Positions 36,754 to 46,806 of a stretch of DNA of 64,000 bases are shown piece by piece. Made by a program: the position numbers and the translations under genes. The notes beneath the pieces were generated by a model, which saw only the letters and a program-made list of their open reading frames with translations, had not been told where the DNA came from and did not search any database. Each line of letters begins with the position of its first letter. Position 1 is the first letter of the stretch. The DNA lies in assembly GCA_964465945.1 (NCBI GenBank), contig CAYXMM010000006.1:76958-140957 (forward strand), in the 5' to 3' direction. Source of the stretch: JAJRPT01 sp964465945 (GTDB taxonomy: Bacteria > Bacteroidota > Ignavibacteria > Kapaibacteriales > UBA2268).

Positions 36754-39700
36754 TTAATTAATTCTGTACCAAACGCCACCACCAAAAATGTAAATAGCAG
36801 TTTCACCAGCTTGTCCCAATGTTACATCACCAACGATAGTGCCAGTTGAAGTAACTGTTGCATCATCTGATGCTACTGCATCTATATAAGCAATATAAAC
36901 TATTTGCCCTTCAATTGCAGTTGCAGTAGGTAATTCAATAGTATGTCCTGCTGTATGATCAACGTCAATTATGTGCATAGTGTATGCTCCATCTAATGTA
37001 ACGTTAGCATCAGCATCATAATCAGATTTAATTGACCAAACTAATTTACCAGCATTTACTTTAATTGCAGTGAAAGATGAAGAAGTTGAACCACTTGTTT
37101 CTTGTATATTTAAAGCTATACCATCACCATCAGCACCAGCACCTGCATCTATATCTAATGCTATATCTGAAACATCAGAAGTGTTAGCATAAATTGTATT
37201 TGCTATACTGTTACCTGCACCAGAAGCTGTTGGTGATTGGCTCGTTTTAATATTGAAACCGTAAGGTCTATTTAAAGCACTACCATCAATTGCAAAACCA
37301 GTTGTTGCATCAGAATTTGCTGCACCATCAGTAAGTTGGATAAATGCTGCGTTATGAGCATTTGCAGTTGTACCAGATGTCAAAGCTATACCAATATTAG
37401 CTCCAGTTATGTCAGATCCAGAAATATATTTATTAGCAGTACCGCCTGAAACTATCAAGCCATTAGTTGCTGTAAATATACCATTTGAACTAATTGCATC
37501 ACCCGCTGCATCTCCTAAAGTTACATTACTTGTGAAAGTTGAGCTTCCACTGAATGTAGCAGTACTTGTAACAGCTAATGTTGAACCAAGTGTCGTTGCA
37601 CCAGTTGTATTCAATGTTGTGAATGTTGCTGCTGCTGCTGTTGTATTACCAATTGTTGTATTGTTTAAGTTTGTGAATGTACCGTTTGTTGCTGATACAT
37701 TTGTTAAACCAGTTAAGCTACCACCAGATAAACTTAAAGTTGTAAATGTAGCAGCATTACCTGTTAAGTTTCCACTTGCATTTATTGTTGTAAAGCTTGC
37801 TGCTGCTGCTGTTGTATTACCAATTGTTGTATTGTTTAAGTTTGTGAATGTACCGTTTGTTGCTGATACATTTGTTAAACCAGTTAAGCTACCACCAGAT
37901 AAACTTAAAGTTGTAAATGTAGCAGCATTACCTGTTAAGTTTCCACTTGCATTTATTGTTGTAAAGCTTGCTGCTGCTGCTGTTGTATTACCAATTGNNN
38001 NNNNNNNNNNNNNNNNNNNNNNNNNNNNNNNNNNNNNNNNNNNNNNNNNNNNNNNNNNNNNNNNNNNNNNNNNNNNNNNNNNNNNNNNNNNNNNNNNTGT
38101 TACTCCTGTAATATTTCCACCATTAATTTCTGCTGTTGTTAATGTTGCTGCTCCTGCAGTTAAACCACCATTTGAAGCAATTACTACGTCGTTAGCTGAA
38201 CCATCAAAAGTTAAAGAGAAACCATTGTTTGTTACAGTTGTATTTTGGTTTAAGTTTCCACCTAATTGGAATGTATTTGAGTTATTAGTCAAACCATTGT
38301 TTGCAGCTGGAACGCTAATAGCTAAATCCCATACTGCTTTTGCAGTTGGTAATTGGCTGTTTGTTGAAGCTGCAGAAATAGTAGTTGAAATTTCATCAAC
38401 TGATTGACCTGCATCAAAATTTAAAGTACCAGTAGCATTTACATTTGTAAAGCTTGCTGCTGCTGCTGTTGAACCACCGATTGTAGTTGCATCAATTGTT
38501 CCACCATTAATATCAGCTGTTGTTAGTGTTGCTGCTGTTGCTGTTACATTCGCTAATGTTGAGTTACCACTTACGTTTAATGTTGTAAAGCTTGCTGCTG
38601 CTGCTGTTGAACCACCGATTGTAGTTGCATCAATTGTTCCACCATCAATATCAGCTGTTGTTAATGTTGCTGCATTTGCAGTTAAACCAGCATTTACATC
38701 TAATACTGCATTGTTTACAGTTGCACCATTACTTGCAGTGAAAGCGCCAGTTGAAGTAATTACATCACCTGCTGCGTCGCCTAAAGTAACATTACCATTA
38801 AATGTTGCATTACCTGTTACTGCTAATGTGCTTGAAGCAGTTAAAGGACCAGTTACTGCCACACCACTTGTGCTAGTTAATTTAATTCCATCGTTATCTA
38901 ATAAAGTTAAAGACGAAGATCCATTAGTTAAATTACCTCTAATATCTAAACCATCAGTATCACTAACTAAAACAGGTTGAGTAACACTTGAATTTTGAAT
39001 ACCACCAGTTCCAGTAACATTTAAGTTACCTGTTCCTCCAACAGTTACATTTCCATCAGAAGTTGTTATATTACCATTTGTTAAAGTAATATTACCATTA
39101 GTTAATTCAATATCCCCACCAGTTGAGAAATAATCACCAGTTACTGATAATCCATCAGCATCAGATATATTTACTCTACCACCATTATTTGAACTTGTAT
39201 TAGTTATTGAATTTTTAATATCCATAGAAGCGTTTATGATTACTTGATCAGTAGTAGCAGCATCGCCCAAAGTTGCATCTCCTTTAACATTTAAAGTTCC
39301 ATCAGAAGAAATGTTACCATTTGATTGGTCTACAATAAATTTAGTTCCACCAACTGTTAAATTAGCTGTTGTAACATCTAAACCGTTCCCAGCTGATAAA
39401 ACACCAGTAGAAGAAACAACTACATCACCAGCTGAACCATCAACTGTTAAAGAGAAGCCGTTATTTGTTACTGTTGTATTTTGTGTTAAATTACCACCTA
39501 ACATTATAGTTCCAGAACTATTAGTTAAACCATTTTTAACTGGTATATTATTAACTAAATCCCATGTTGCTTTTGCAGTTGGTAATTGCATATTAGTTGA
39601 AGTAGAAGAAACTGCTGTAACAATTTCATCAACTGATTGACCTGCATCAAAATTTAAAGTACCAGTAGCATTAACATTTGTAAAACTTGCAGCTGCTGCT

Positions 39701-42700
39701 GTTGAACCACCGATTGTAGTTGCATCAATAGTTCCACCATTAATATCAGCTGTTGTTAGTGTTGCTGCAGACGCTGTTACATTTCCTAATGTTGTTGCTC
39801 CAGTTACATTCAATGTTGATGCTAATGTTGTTGCTCCAGATGCATTTAATGTTGTAAAACTTGCTGCACCTGCTGTTGTTCCACCAATTGTTGCACTGTT
39901 AATTACTACTCCATCGATTGTTCCACCATCAATATCAGCTGTTGTTAATGTTGCTGCAGACGCTGTTACATTTCCTAATGTTGTTGCTCCAGTTACATTC
40001 AATGTTGATGCTAATGTTGTTGCTCCAGATGCATTTAATGTTGTAAAACTTGCTGCACCTGCTGTTGTTCCACCAATTGTTGCACTATTAATTGCTACTC
40101 CATCAATAGTTCCACCATTAATATCAGCTGTTGTTAGTGTTGCTGCAGACGCTGTTACATTTCCTAATGTTGTTGCTCCAGTTACATTCAATGTTGATGC
40201 TAATGTTGTTGCTCCAGATGCATTTAATGTTGTAAAACTTGCTGCACCTGCTGTTGTTCCACCAATTGTTGCACTGTTAATTACTACTCCATCGATTGTT
40301 CCACCATCAATATCAGCTGTTGTTAGTGTTGCTGCAGACGCTGTTACATTTCCTAATGTTGTTGCTCCAGTTACATTCAATGTTGATGCTAATGTTGTTG
40401 CTCCAGATGCATTTAATGTTGTAAAACTTGCTGCACCTGCTGTTGTTCCACCAATTGTTGCACTATTAATTGCTACTCCATCGATTGTTCCACCATCAAT
40501 ATCAGCTGTTGTTAATGTTGCTGCAGACGCTGTTACATTTCCTAATGTTGTTTTGCCCGTAACGTTTAAAGTACCGCCAATTGTAGCATTACCACTTGTT
40601 AATTTTAGGTCACCTGTAGTTAAGGTCATTGTAGATGTATTTAATGTAACATTTCCGTTTGTAAACACAACATTAGCAGGTGTTGAAGAAGTACCAAATG
40701 TTGCTTGATTATCTACATAAAGTCCACCACCATTACTTAAAACCACATTACCTGTTCCTGATATTTCTAAATTATTAGAACCAGTAGAAATTGTAGTTGA
40801 TTCAGTTAATGCACCACCTAATTTAAATGTACCAGAAGTTTCTATAATACCATTAGTTGCTGACAAATTATCAACTAAATCCCAAGTAGCTTTCGCTGTA
40901 GGTAATTGATTGTGAGTTGAAGCACCAGTAATAGTAGTTACAATTTCATTTACTGTTTGACCTGCGTCAAAATTGAAATTTCCACCTACGTTAACATCAC
41001 CATTTAAAGTTGAATTACCAGTAACAGATGCACTTGAAGCAGTTAAGCCAGCTAAAGTTGTTGCTCCTGTAACTCCTAATGTATTATTAATTGTAGTTGC
41101 ACCATCTAATTGTGTAGTTCCATCAACTTCTAATGTTGTTCCAAATGAACCACTTGTTGCTGTTAAGCCAGCTAAAGTTGTTGCTCCTGTAACTCCTAAT
41201 GTATTATTAATAGTTGTTGCACCATCTAATTGTGTAGTTCCATCAACTTCTAATGTTGTTCCAAATGAACCACTTGTTGCTGTTAAGCCAGCTAAAGTAG
41301 AAGCACCATCAACTTTTAAAGTTCCAGTTGTTGCTAAATTGCCAGCAGTTGAAACATTACCACCATTCATAAATGTAGTACTTCCAATAGTTAAATTAAA
41401 ACCACCATTCATAACGTTAGTGTTTTTATTTAAAGTTCCACCTAATTCCATTGTTCCAGAATTATTAGTTAAACCGTTATCAGCTGTGATACTATTAACT
41501 AAATCCCATGTTGCTTTTGCAGTTGGTAATTGCATATTAGTTGAAGCACCAGTGATTGTTGTAACGATTTCATCAACTGTTTGACCACCAGTAAAGCTAA
41601 AATTATCATCTACTACTAAATCACCATCTACATTAGAGTTACCAGTAATAGAAGCACTTGTAGCAGTTAAGCCAGCTAAAGTTGTTGCTCCAGTTACATT
41701 CAATGAAGAACCTAACATTGTAGCATTAGAAGCATTTAATGTTGTAAAGCTTGCTGCTGCGGCTGTTGTACCGCCGATTGCAGAGCCATTAATTGCTACT
41801 GCATCTATTGTTCCACCATTTATATCAGCAGTTGTTATTGTTGCTGCATTTGTAGTTAAGCCAGCATTTGCATTTAAAGCACCTGCTAAAGTTGTTACGC
41901 CACCAACACCTAATGTATTAGTAATATTAATATTATCAAAAGTTGCAGATGTGAAAGAAATTGAAGAACCAGTTACTGTTCCTTGAGCCCAAATATCACC
42001 CCAAACATTTAAGTCAGCAGAAGTAGTAGATGAACCAATCTCAACATCATCAGAGAAGTTTAATGGGTCGCCAACATTTGCAGGAGGAGTCATTGTTACG
42101 GATGTAGCACCGGTTCCAATTATAATTCTTTCAAGACCTATAACCGTGTTACCACCGATTGCAGAGTTAGCCCAGATATCACCATAAGTTTTGATAGCAG
42201 TTTTACCTTCAGCACCAGCAATAGGGAAACCAGGATTACCAGCAGAAGTGTTTCTAACTACTAATACTGCGTTATCAGCATCAGTTGCATCATTTTGACC
42301 TGTTGAATTAACTGAATTACCTTCAATTAATAATCCTCTACCATTTACTGTAGTATTTTTAATTTGAGCAGTATATGTTCCAGCACTTGAAGTACCAATT
42401 GCTTCAAATAATAAGTTATTACCATTTAAATCTAAAACTGGACTATTGTTTCCAATGTCAGTTTTAGAAAGATTCATTACTTTACCAGTAGTACCATTAT
42501 GAGTAATAGAGAAGGCATCTCCTGTTCCTGCATAAGTTCCTGCATAGTCTAAAGCTAATGGATCATTTGTCCAAGTAGCACTTCCAGCACCATCAGAAAT
42601 TAACACATTACCAGCACCAACACCAGTTGAAGACACTTTAACTGCAGTTACTTGTGCATTACCAATATCAGCAGTTGCTATTGTGCCGTCAAAGATATCG

Positions 42701-44643
42701 CTTGAAAGAATTGAACTAGCTAAATCTAATTTAGAGTATGCTATTGCTGCTGCTGCATTAACATCAGCATTCATAATTGTATTGTTTTGAATGTCATTTG
42801 TAGTAATAGATTCATCTGCAATAACACCGCCATTAATTGTAGATGTAGTCCACGCAGTTCCACCAGCATTTTTAATAATTACTTCGTTTGCTGCACCTTG
42901 TGCTGGATCTAATCTTACTTCATCACCGATAGTTCCATCACCAGTAATTAAGCCGTCAGTTTCAACTGTACCTGGCATCCATTCTAAATTTGCACCATTA
43001 TAACCTAAAACATATCCATTAACTGCAGCGTTATTTGCAAGTATTTTTGGCTCAGTAACAGCGTCATCAGCTAATTTACCATTTGTAACTGCTAAGTTAT
43101 TGATTTTTGCAGTTGTTACACCTAAATCAGCAATACCAACTGTAGCAGCTGTTGAGTTGTTATAAGTAAATGGTATGATACCATCGCCTTGAGTTAAATT
43201 GTTATTTAATTTACCAATAATATTACCATTAACTGTTAAGTTATTACCCACAGTTAAGTTATTAGTAAATGTACCATTAGTTGCAGTTAAATTTGTTACA
43301 GTCAAATTAGTGATTGTCATATTAGTAAAAGTACCATTAGTATATGACAAGTTAGTTCCACTAATATTAGCAACAGCACCTGTTCCAATAGTAGCATTGG
43401 TATAGTTTAAGCCAGTACCAGTTGCATTTGTAATAGTTCCACTAGTATAATTAACATTTGTACCTCTTAAATTTGTAGCAGTTGCACTTGTAATCATACC
43501 AGTGTCAGCAGTTAAGCCGTTAGTGATTGTAACACCATTATTAGCAGTTACTGCGTCAGTGAAAGTTGAAGCGCCTGTTACATTCAAATTGTTGTTCAAC
43601 ATTACATCGCCAGTGATATCAGCACCATTAGCTGTAATAGTTAACATATCATTTAATGTAGTAGTGCCATCAACAGTTAATGTACCATTATTAAGTTGAT
43701 TACCAGTAACTTGTACATCATTATTAAATGTAGAAGAACCATTTACAACTAAAGTATTATTTGCTGTTGTAGCACCTTGTAAAGTTGACATCCCATTAAC
43801 AGTTAAATCTGTTCCTACATTTACTGTAGTTGCAGTAGTAACACTATTAAAGTTAAAATCATCAGTATTATCCATCAAATCATCAGTGATTTGGTGTAAA
43901 GCAATATTACCATTTAAAATAGTTCTGCTTGCAATTTTTTGAGAAATTACAGCACCATCAGCAATTCTGTCCGTTCTAACAGCACCTGGAGCAATTAACG
44001 GGTCTGGGTAAGAGCCAGTTAAATCACCACTTGCAGGACCAGATGGAGGCGTTGTAACATTAGGAGCCAATTTGTCTTGAGTAATAGAACCTGGCTCAAT
44101 TGATTCTAAAATTTTATCAGGGTCGATTTGTGGATTAGGGTAAGTTCCCATTAAATCTCCACCAGCTGGACCAATTGGTAAAGCTTGGATACCCGGAGCT
44201 AATTTAGCTTGAGTAACACTTCCGTCTGCTACTTCTAAAGCATAAGAAGCTTTATCAGCATTTAAAGCATAAGCAGAAGAAGTTAATGGAACTCTCGCAG
44301 TTGGAGTACCATTATTACCAATTTTTACTTGCACATAATATGGTTTGTCAAAAGCTAAATCTAAAGCTTCAGTTCCTGAGCCAAGATTAACACTGAAATA
44401 ACCATTTACTACGTCAACTTGGAATTGGTCTGACCAAATTGCAACGCCACCTGTTGGTTGATCAAAAATCTCTACAAATACTGGTTGACTTACTGCGTTA
44501 ACCGGCACTGGAGGATTTTGAGTATTATCCCAAAGGTTACCTGAGAAATTCAATAATTTTGGCACTTGTGCCAAAACCTGAGTAGAAGGAATAGATAACA
44601 ATCCTAAGATAGCTATCAATCCAAGAAGAAACAATTTCTTCAT
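36754..44643 (-). CDS. Very large exported tail-fibre-like repeat protein (about 2629 residues, contains assembly gap)
   Basis: The start is ATG 44643, with GGAG 8 nt upstream and a clean signal peptide (MKKLFLLGLIAILGLLS...VLAQ). An upstream in-frame start would add 16 non-signal residues. Residues about 27-135 form a Bacteroidota surface-protein domain (VFVEIFDQPTGG, VNGYFSVNLG, FDKPYYVQVKIG, PLTSSAYALNADKA). The rest is Thr/Ala/Gly/Asn-rich repeats built on TTLNVTGATTLGNV, TADIDGGTIDG, GTTAGAASFTTLNASG and LPTAKATWDLV, resembling trimeric beta-helical tail-fibre or adhesin stalks. The C-terminus (GQIVYIAYID...GGGVWYRIN) is a small beta domain without a T9SS sorting motif. A 100-N gap interrupts it, so the length is uncertain. 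It follows the T9SS protein gene at 44701 and is probably co-transcribed with it. Confidence 0.85.
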   Translation of the reverse strand: MKKLFLLGLIAILGLLSIPSTQVLAQVPKLLNFSGNLWDNTQNPPVPVNAVSQPVFVEIFDQPTGGVAIWSDQFQVDVVNGYFSVNLGSGTEALDLAFDKPYYVQVKIGNNGTPTARVPLTSSAYALNADKASYALEVADGSVTQAKLAPGIQALPIGPAGGDLMGTYPNPQIDPDKILESIEPGSITQDKLAPNVTTPPSGPASGDLTGSYPDPLIAPGAVRTDRIADGAVISQKIASRTILNGNIALHQITDDLMDNTDDFNFNSVTTATTVNVGTDLTVNGMSTLQGATTANNTLVVNGSSTFNNDVQVTGNQLNNGTLTVDGTTTLNDMLTITANGADITGDVMLNNNLNVTGASTFTDAVTANNGVTITNGLTADTGMITSATATNLRGTNVNYTSGTITNATGTGLNYTNATIGTGAVANISGTNLSYTNGTFTNMTITNLTVTNLTATNGTFTNNLTVGNNLTVNGNIIGKLNNNLTQGDGIIPFTYNNSTAATVGIADLGVTTAKINNLAVTNGKLADDAVTEPKILANNAAVNGYVLGYNGANLEWMPGTVETDGLITGDGTIGDEVRLDPAQGAANEVIIKNAGGTAWTTSTINGGVIADESITTNDIQNNTIMNADVNAAAAIAYSKLDLASSILSSDIFDGTIATADIGNAQVTAVKVSSTGVGAGNVLISDGAGSATWTNDPLALDYAGTYAGTGDAFSITHNGTTGKVMNLSKTDIGNNSPVLDLNGNNLLFEAIGTSSAGTYTAQIKNTTVNGRGLLIEGNSVNSTGQNDATDADNAVLVVRNTSAGNPGFPIAGAEGKTAIKTYGDIWANSAIGGNTVIGLERIIIGTGATSVTMTPPANVGDPLNFSDDVEIGSSTTSADLNVWGDIWAQGTVTGSSISFTSATFDNINITNTLGVGGVTTLAGALNANAGLTTNAATITTADINGGTIDAVAINGSAIGGTTAAAASFTTLNASNATMLGSSLNVTGATTLAGLTATSASITGNSNVDGDLVVDDNFSFTGGQTVDEIVTTITGASTNMQLPTAKATWDLVNSITADNGLTNNSGTMELGGTLNKNTNVMNGGFNLTIGSTTFMNGGNVSTAGNLATTGTLKVDGASTLAGLTATSGSFGTTLEVDGTTQLDGATTINNTLGVTGATTLAGLTATSGSFGTTLEVDGTTQLDGATTINNTLGVTGATTLAGLTASSASVTGNSTLNGDVNVGGNFNFDAGQTVNEIVTTITGASTHNQLPTAKATWDLVDNLSATNGIIETSGTFKLGGALTESTTISTGSNNLEISGTGNVVLSNGGGLYVDNQATFGTSSTPANVVFTNGNVTLNTSTMTLTTGDLKLTSGNATIGGTLNVTGKTTLGNVTASAATLTTADIDGGTIDGVAINSATIGGTTAGAASFTTLNASGATTLASTLNVTGATTLGNVTASAATLTTADIDGGTIDGVVINSATIGGTTAGAASFTTLNASGATTLASTLNVTGATTLGNVTASAATLTTADINGGTIDGVAINSATIGGTTAGAASFTTLNASGATTLASTLNVTGATTLGNVTASAATLTTADIDGGTIDGVVINSATIGGTTAGAASFTTLNASGATTLASTLNVTGATTLGNVTASAATLTTADINGGTIDATTIGGSTAAAASFTNVNATGTLNFDAGQSVDEIVTAVSSTSTNMQLPTAKATWDLVNNIPVKNGLTNSSGTIMLGGNLTQNTTVTNNGFSLTVDGSAGDVVVSSTGVLSAGNGLDVTTANLTVGGTKFIVDQSNGNISSDGTLNVKGDATLGDAATTDQVIINASMDIKNSITNTSSNNGGRVNISDADGLSVTGDYFSTGGDIELTNGNITLTNGNITTSDGNVTVGGTGNLNVTGTGGIQNSSVTQPVLVSDTDGLDIRGNLTNGSSSLTLLDNDGIKLTSTSGVAVTGPLTASSTLAVTGNATFNGNVTLGDAAGDVITSTGAFTASNGATVNNAVLDVNAGLTANAATLTTADIDGGTIDATTIGGSTAAAASFTTLNVSGNSTLANVTATAATLTTADINGGTIDATTIGGSTAAAASFTNVNATGTLNFDAGQSVDEISTTISAASTNSQLPTAKAVWDLAISVPAANNGLTNNSNTFQLGGNLNQNTTVTNNGFSLTFDGSANDVVIASNGGLTAGAATLTTAEINGGNITGVTXXXXXXXXXXXXXXXXXXXXXXXXXXXXXXXXXXIGNTTAAAASFTTINASGNLTGNAATFTTLSLSGGSLTGLTNVSATNGTFTNLNNTTIGNTTAAAASFTTINASGNLTGNAATFTTLSLSGGSLTGLTNVSATNGTFTNLNNTTIGNTTAAAATFTTLNTTGATTLGSTLAVTSTATFSGSSTFTSNVTLGDAAGDAISSNGIFTATNGLIVSGGTANKYISGSDITGANIGIALTSGTTANAHNAAFIQLTDGAANSDATTGFAIDGSALNRPYGFNIKTSQSPTASGAGNSIANTIYANTSDVSDIALDIDAGAGADGDGIALNIQETSGSTSSSFTAIKVNAGKLVWSIKSDYDADANVTLDGAYTMHIIDVDHTAGHTIELPTATAIEGQIVYIAYIDAVASDDATVTSTGTIVGDVTLGQAGETAIYIFGGGVWYRIN
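37641..37997 (-). repeat. 171-bp tandem repeat running into the gap
   Basis: TTGTATTACC anchors at 37641, 37812 and 37983 give an exact 171-bp period (57 codons). Two full copies look identical, and the third is cut by the N block at 37998. The assembly gap is therefore very likely a collapsed array. Confidence 0.85.
37998..38097. other. Assembly gap of 100 N
   Basis: Exactly 100 undetermined bases lie inside the repeat protein gene, a usual placeholder length for an unknown gap. The frame is open on both sides when 100 bases are counted, but the true size and copy number are not known. Confidence 0.97.
39781..40536 (-). repeat. Four-copy 189-bp tandem array
   Basis: ATTTCCTAAT anchors at 39781, 39970, 40159, 40348 and 40537 give four full units of exactly 189 bp (63 codons) plus flanking partial copies. 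Units differ at only a few bases; the codons for D/N in TAD-I-D/N-GG and for V/A in DG-V-V/A-I vary between units. Confidence 0.88.
41042..41281 (-). repeat. Two-copy 120-bp tandem repeat
   Basis: GTTAAGCCAGCTAAAGT occurs at 41042, 41162 and 41282, defining two almost identical 120-bp units (40 codons, ending TTLAGLT and containing GTTLEVDGTTQLDG). Confidence 0.85.
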
Positions 44644-44700
44644 TCTATTTACTCCAAAACATTTGTTAAACATAAATTTTTTCAATTTCATTATAAAATA

Positions 44701-45273
44701 TTATCTTGAAACAACCATTGTGTTTCTTAAAGTATATTGACCTGCGAAAGCTGTAGAACCACCAACTGGGTCAGCAGTTAATTCATATAAATAAGTTCCA
44801 TTTACTGCAACTTGTCCGTCTTTTGCAAGGACATTCCAAGAAACAGATTGGTCGCCTTTACCTAAATATCCATTAAATACTTCAGCTACTAAAGCACCAT
44901 TTAAGTTGTATACTTTTAATGATACATTTGCTGCACTTTCTAATGTGAATTTAATTTCTGTATAATCTTTCACTGGGTTAGGAAAATTTTTAATTCTTCT
45001 TTCTTGTGACGCGAAAGGATTATCATCAACACCTAAGCTGATTAAATCAATCGGGCTCCAGAATCCCCAGAAAGCATCATTACCATCTGCTTTGACTGCA
45101 CCAACAATAGATTGACCAAAACTTGCTTGAAGTTTATATTCTGAACCTGCATCTGACATAATTGCACCAGAGTTAATACCTGCGTTCATTTTAAGCAAGG
45201 TAGGTTCTTGGGAATGCAAAACTAAAGTTACTAGCAATAACACTGCTGTTACTATAATTTTATTAACTTTCAT
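44701..45273 (-). CDS. Small secreted protein with T9SS type A sorting domain
   Basis: The 190-residue protein has a signal peptide (MKVNKIIVTAVLLLVTLVLHSQ). A middle part follows (INSGAIMSDAGSEYKLQASF, GQSIVGAV, FWGFWSPI) of a kind common in Bacteroidota secreted proteins. A full type A sorting domain comes from about residue 93 (NFPNPVKDYTEIKF, VYNLNGALVAEV, NGTYLYELTA, ending MVVSR). About half of the mature protein is thus the sorting tail. AGGTG lies 8 nt before the ATG. It heads the transcript that continues into the repeat protein gene 57 bp downstream, so the pair may be exported or assembled together; that is inferred. Confidence 0.85.
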   Translation of the reverse strand: MKVNKIIVTAVLLLVTLVLHSQEPTLLKMNAGINSGAIMSDAGSEYKLQASFGQSIVGAVKADGNDAFWGFWSPIDLISLGVDDNPFASQERRIKNFPNPVKDYTEIKFTLESAANVSLKVYNLNGALVAEVFNGYLGKGDQSVSWNVLAKDGQVAVNGTYLYELTADPVGGSTAFAGQYTLRNTMVVSR

Positions 45274-45569
45274 TATAACACCTTTAAAAATTTAATATTC
45301 ATATCAAAAATTACTACACATTCATAGAATGCGCATTTTCAGAATGTACAAAATTAAGAAAAATTTCTAATAATCATTAAAAAATGTTAAGAATTTTTAA
45401 AAATTATTCTTCTATAACTTTTCTAATAAACAAAATTATAGAAAAATAATGAAATTGCAAATTATTTATGAATATTTTTTCATAAATATCTAAGAATTTA
45501 TACTTATTTTTGAAAATATATTTCACCATTATTACTAACTTATTATTATAATAATACTTATATAAGAAT

Positions 45570-46799
45570 ATGAATGAACCAAGTAAAAAGATTATATTCT
45601 TAAAACACCACTTTTATAGCATAATAAGTGTTGATATTTCATTTAAAAATACTCTTTCTCAAATAACTAATCAATACTTCAAAGTTAATAAACAAATTGG
45701 TTCAAAAGACCGCAAAGTATTATCAGAACTTATTTACACTTATTTTAGATATAAATTTACAATAGATAATTTTCCAAATAACTATATTGATAAAAAATTT
45801 GAAATAGTTTTTCATTTTTCTAAAAAAGTGTTAAGTAAATCTGACACATTTCAATATATTATGCAAGAATGGCTGAACTATTCTAATAATTTAGACATTG
45901 ATTTTAATAGCACCAACGGAATTTTTAAAAATATCACACAGAGTTTTGATTTAATACCAAAACTATATAGAAATGAATTTTTGAAGCTCGACATTGATAC
46001 AATTCATACTATTTTCTCAAAATCACCTATAACTATAAGACCTGCATACTCAAATTTAAAAAATGAAAACTATTTACATACACTTAAAGCTAATAATTTT
46101 GATTTTGAGTTGATTGAAGAAACAAATTCATTAAATATTGTAACATTTAATAGTTTTGAACAATTATTTAAAGATAACAACTTGCCTTATGAAGTTCAAG
46201 ATAATGGAAGTATTCTACTATCAAAGTATATTGCATCATTAGATAAAAATTCAATTTTAGATGCTTGTGCTGGTTCTGGTGGTAAATCGCTTTCAATTAA
46301 GTATTTTAATTCTAAACCTGAAATTGACTTATATGATACCAACACTAATCGACTAAAAGAGTTTAATAATCGTAATAATAAGTTTAGTGGATTAAAACTT
46401 CTTATTCAATTAGATAAATCGAAAAAATATGATATTGTTTTAATTGACGCTCCTTGCACAGGAAGTGGGACAATTCGCAGAAACCCTGATAAACAATATA
46501 CAATAGATGAAGACATTATAACAGAGTATAATACGTTGCAAAATCAGATATTAGAAACTTATTCTATTTATGTAAAAAAAGGTGGAATATTAATTTATAT
46601 TACTTGCTCATTATTTGAAAAGGAGAATATTTCAGTTATAAATAAATTTTTAAACTCCAATAATGATTTTATTGGAGATGAAATAACAAGTAATATAATT
46701 ACAAATAATTCATTAAAAATCACTAATTTTGCATATCAATTAATTCCAAATAAATATAATGGTGATATATTCTTTATATCACAATTAAGAAAGTGTTAA
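45570..46799 (+). CDS. RsmB-like rRNA (cytosine-5) methyltransferase
   Basis: The 409 residues belong to the NOL1/NOP2/Sun (RsmB/RsmF) family that makes m5C in rRNA with SAM. An N-terminal NusB-like helical part (GSKDRKVLSELIYTYFRY) is followed by a Rossmann methyltransferase domain. The SAM motif is DACAGSGGKS (231-240). The two catalytic cysteines are Cys296 in DAPCTGSG and Cys346 in YITCSLF. The NusB-like region favours RsmB (position 967 of 16S rRNA) over RsmF, but the exact site cannot be proved. It precedes the nuclease fusion gene by 7 bp, likely one operon. Confidence 0.88.
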   Translation: MNEPSKKIIFLKHHFYSIISVDISFKNTLSQITNQYFKVNKQIGSKDRKVLSELIYTYFRYKFTIDNFPNNYIDKKFEIVFHFSKKVLSKSDTFQYIMQEWLNYSNNLDIDFNSTNGIFKNITQSFDLIPKLYRNEFLKLDIDTIHTIFSKSPITIRPAYSNLKNENYLHTLKANNFDFELIEETNSLNIVTFNSFEQLFKDNNLPYEVQDNGSILLSKYIASLDKNSILDACAGSGGKSLSIKYFNSKPEIDLYDTNTNRLKEFNNRNNKFSGLKLLIQLDKSKKYDIVLIDAPCTGSGTIRRNPDKQYTIDEDIITEYNTLQNQILETYSIYVKKGGILIYITCSLFEKENISVINKFLNSNNDFIGDEITSNIITNNSLKITNFAYQLIPNKYNGDIFFISQLRKC

Positions 46800-46806
46800 A
46801 CTAAAA

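Noticed and set aside
37641..41281. Regular repeats as a CRISPR array
   Set aside because: Units are 120-189 bp, head to tail without unique spacers, in frame with a coding sequence, and no cas genes are present.
37409..41584. Long plus-strand open frames of up to 332 codons opposite the giant repeat genes
   Set aside because: They are antisense shadows created by the repetitive Thr/Ala/Val/Asn codon use; they share the period of the repeats, have no starts with ribosome sites and no domain.
36754..44643. Prophage tail region suggested by tail-fibre-like repeats
   Set aside because: There is a Sec signal peptide and a Bacteroidota surface domain at the N-terminus, and no other phage gene lies nearby.
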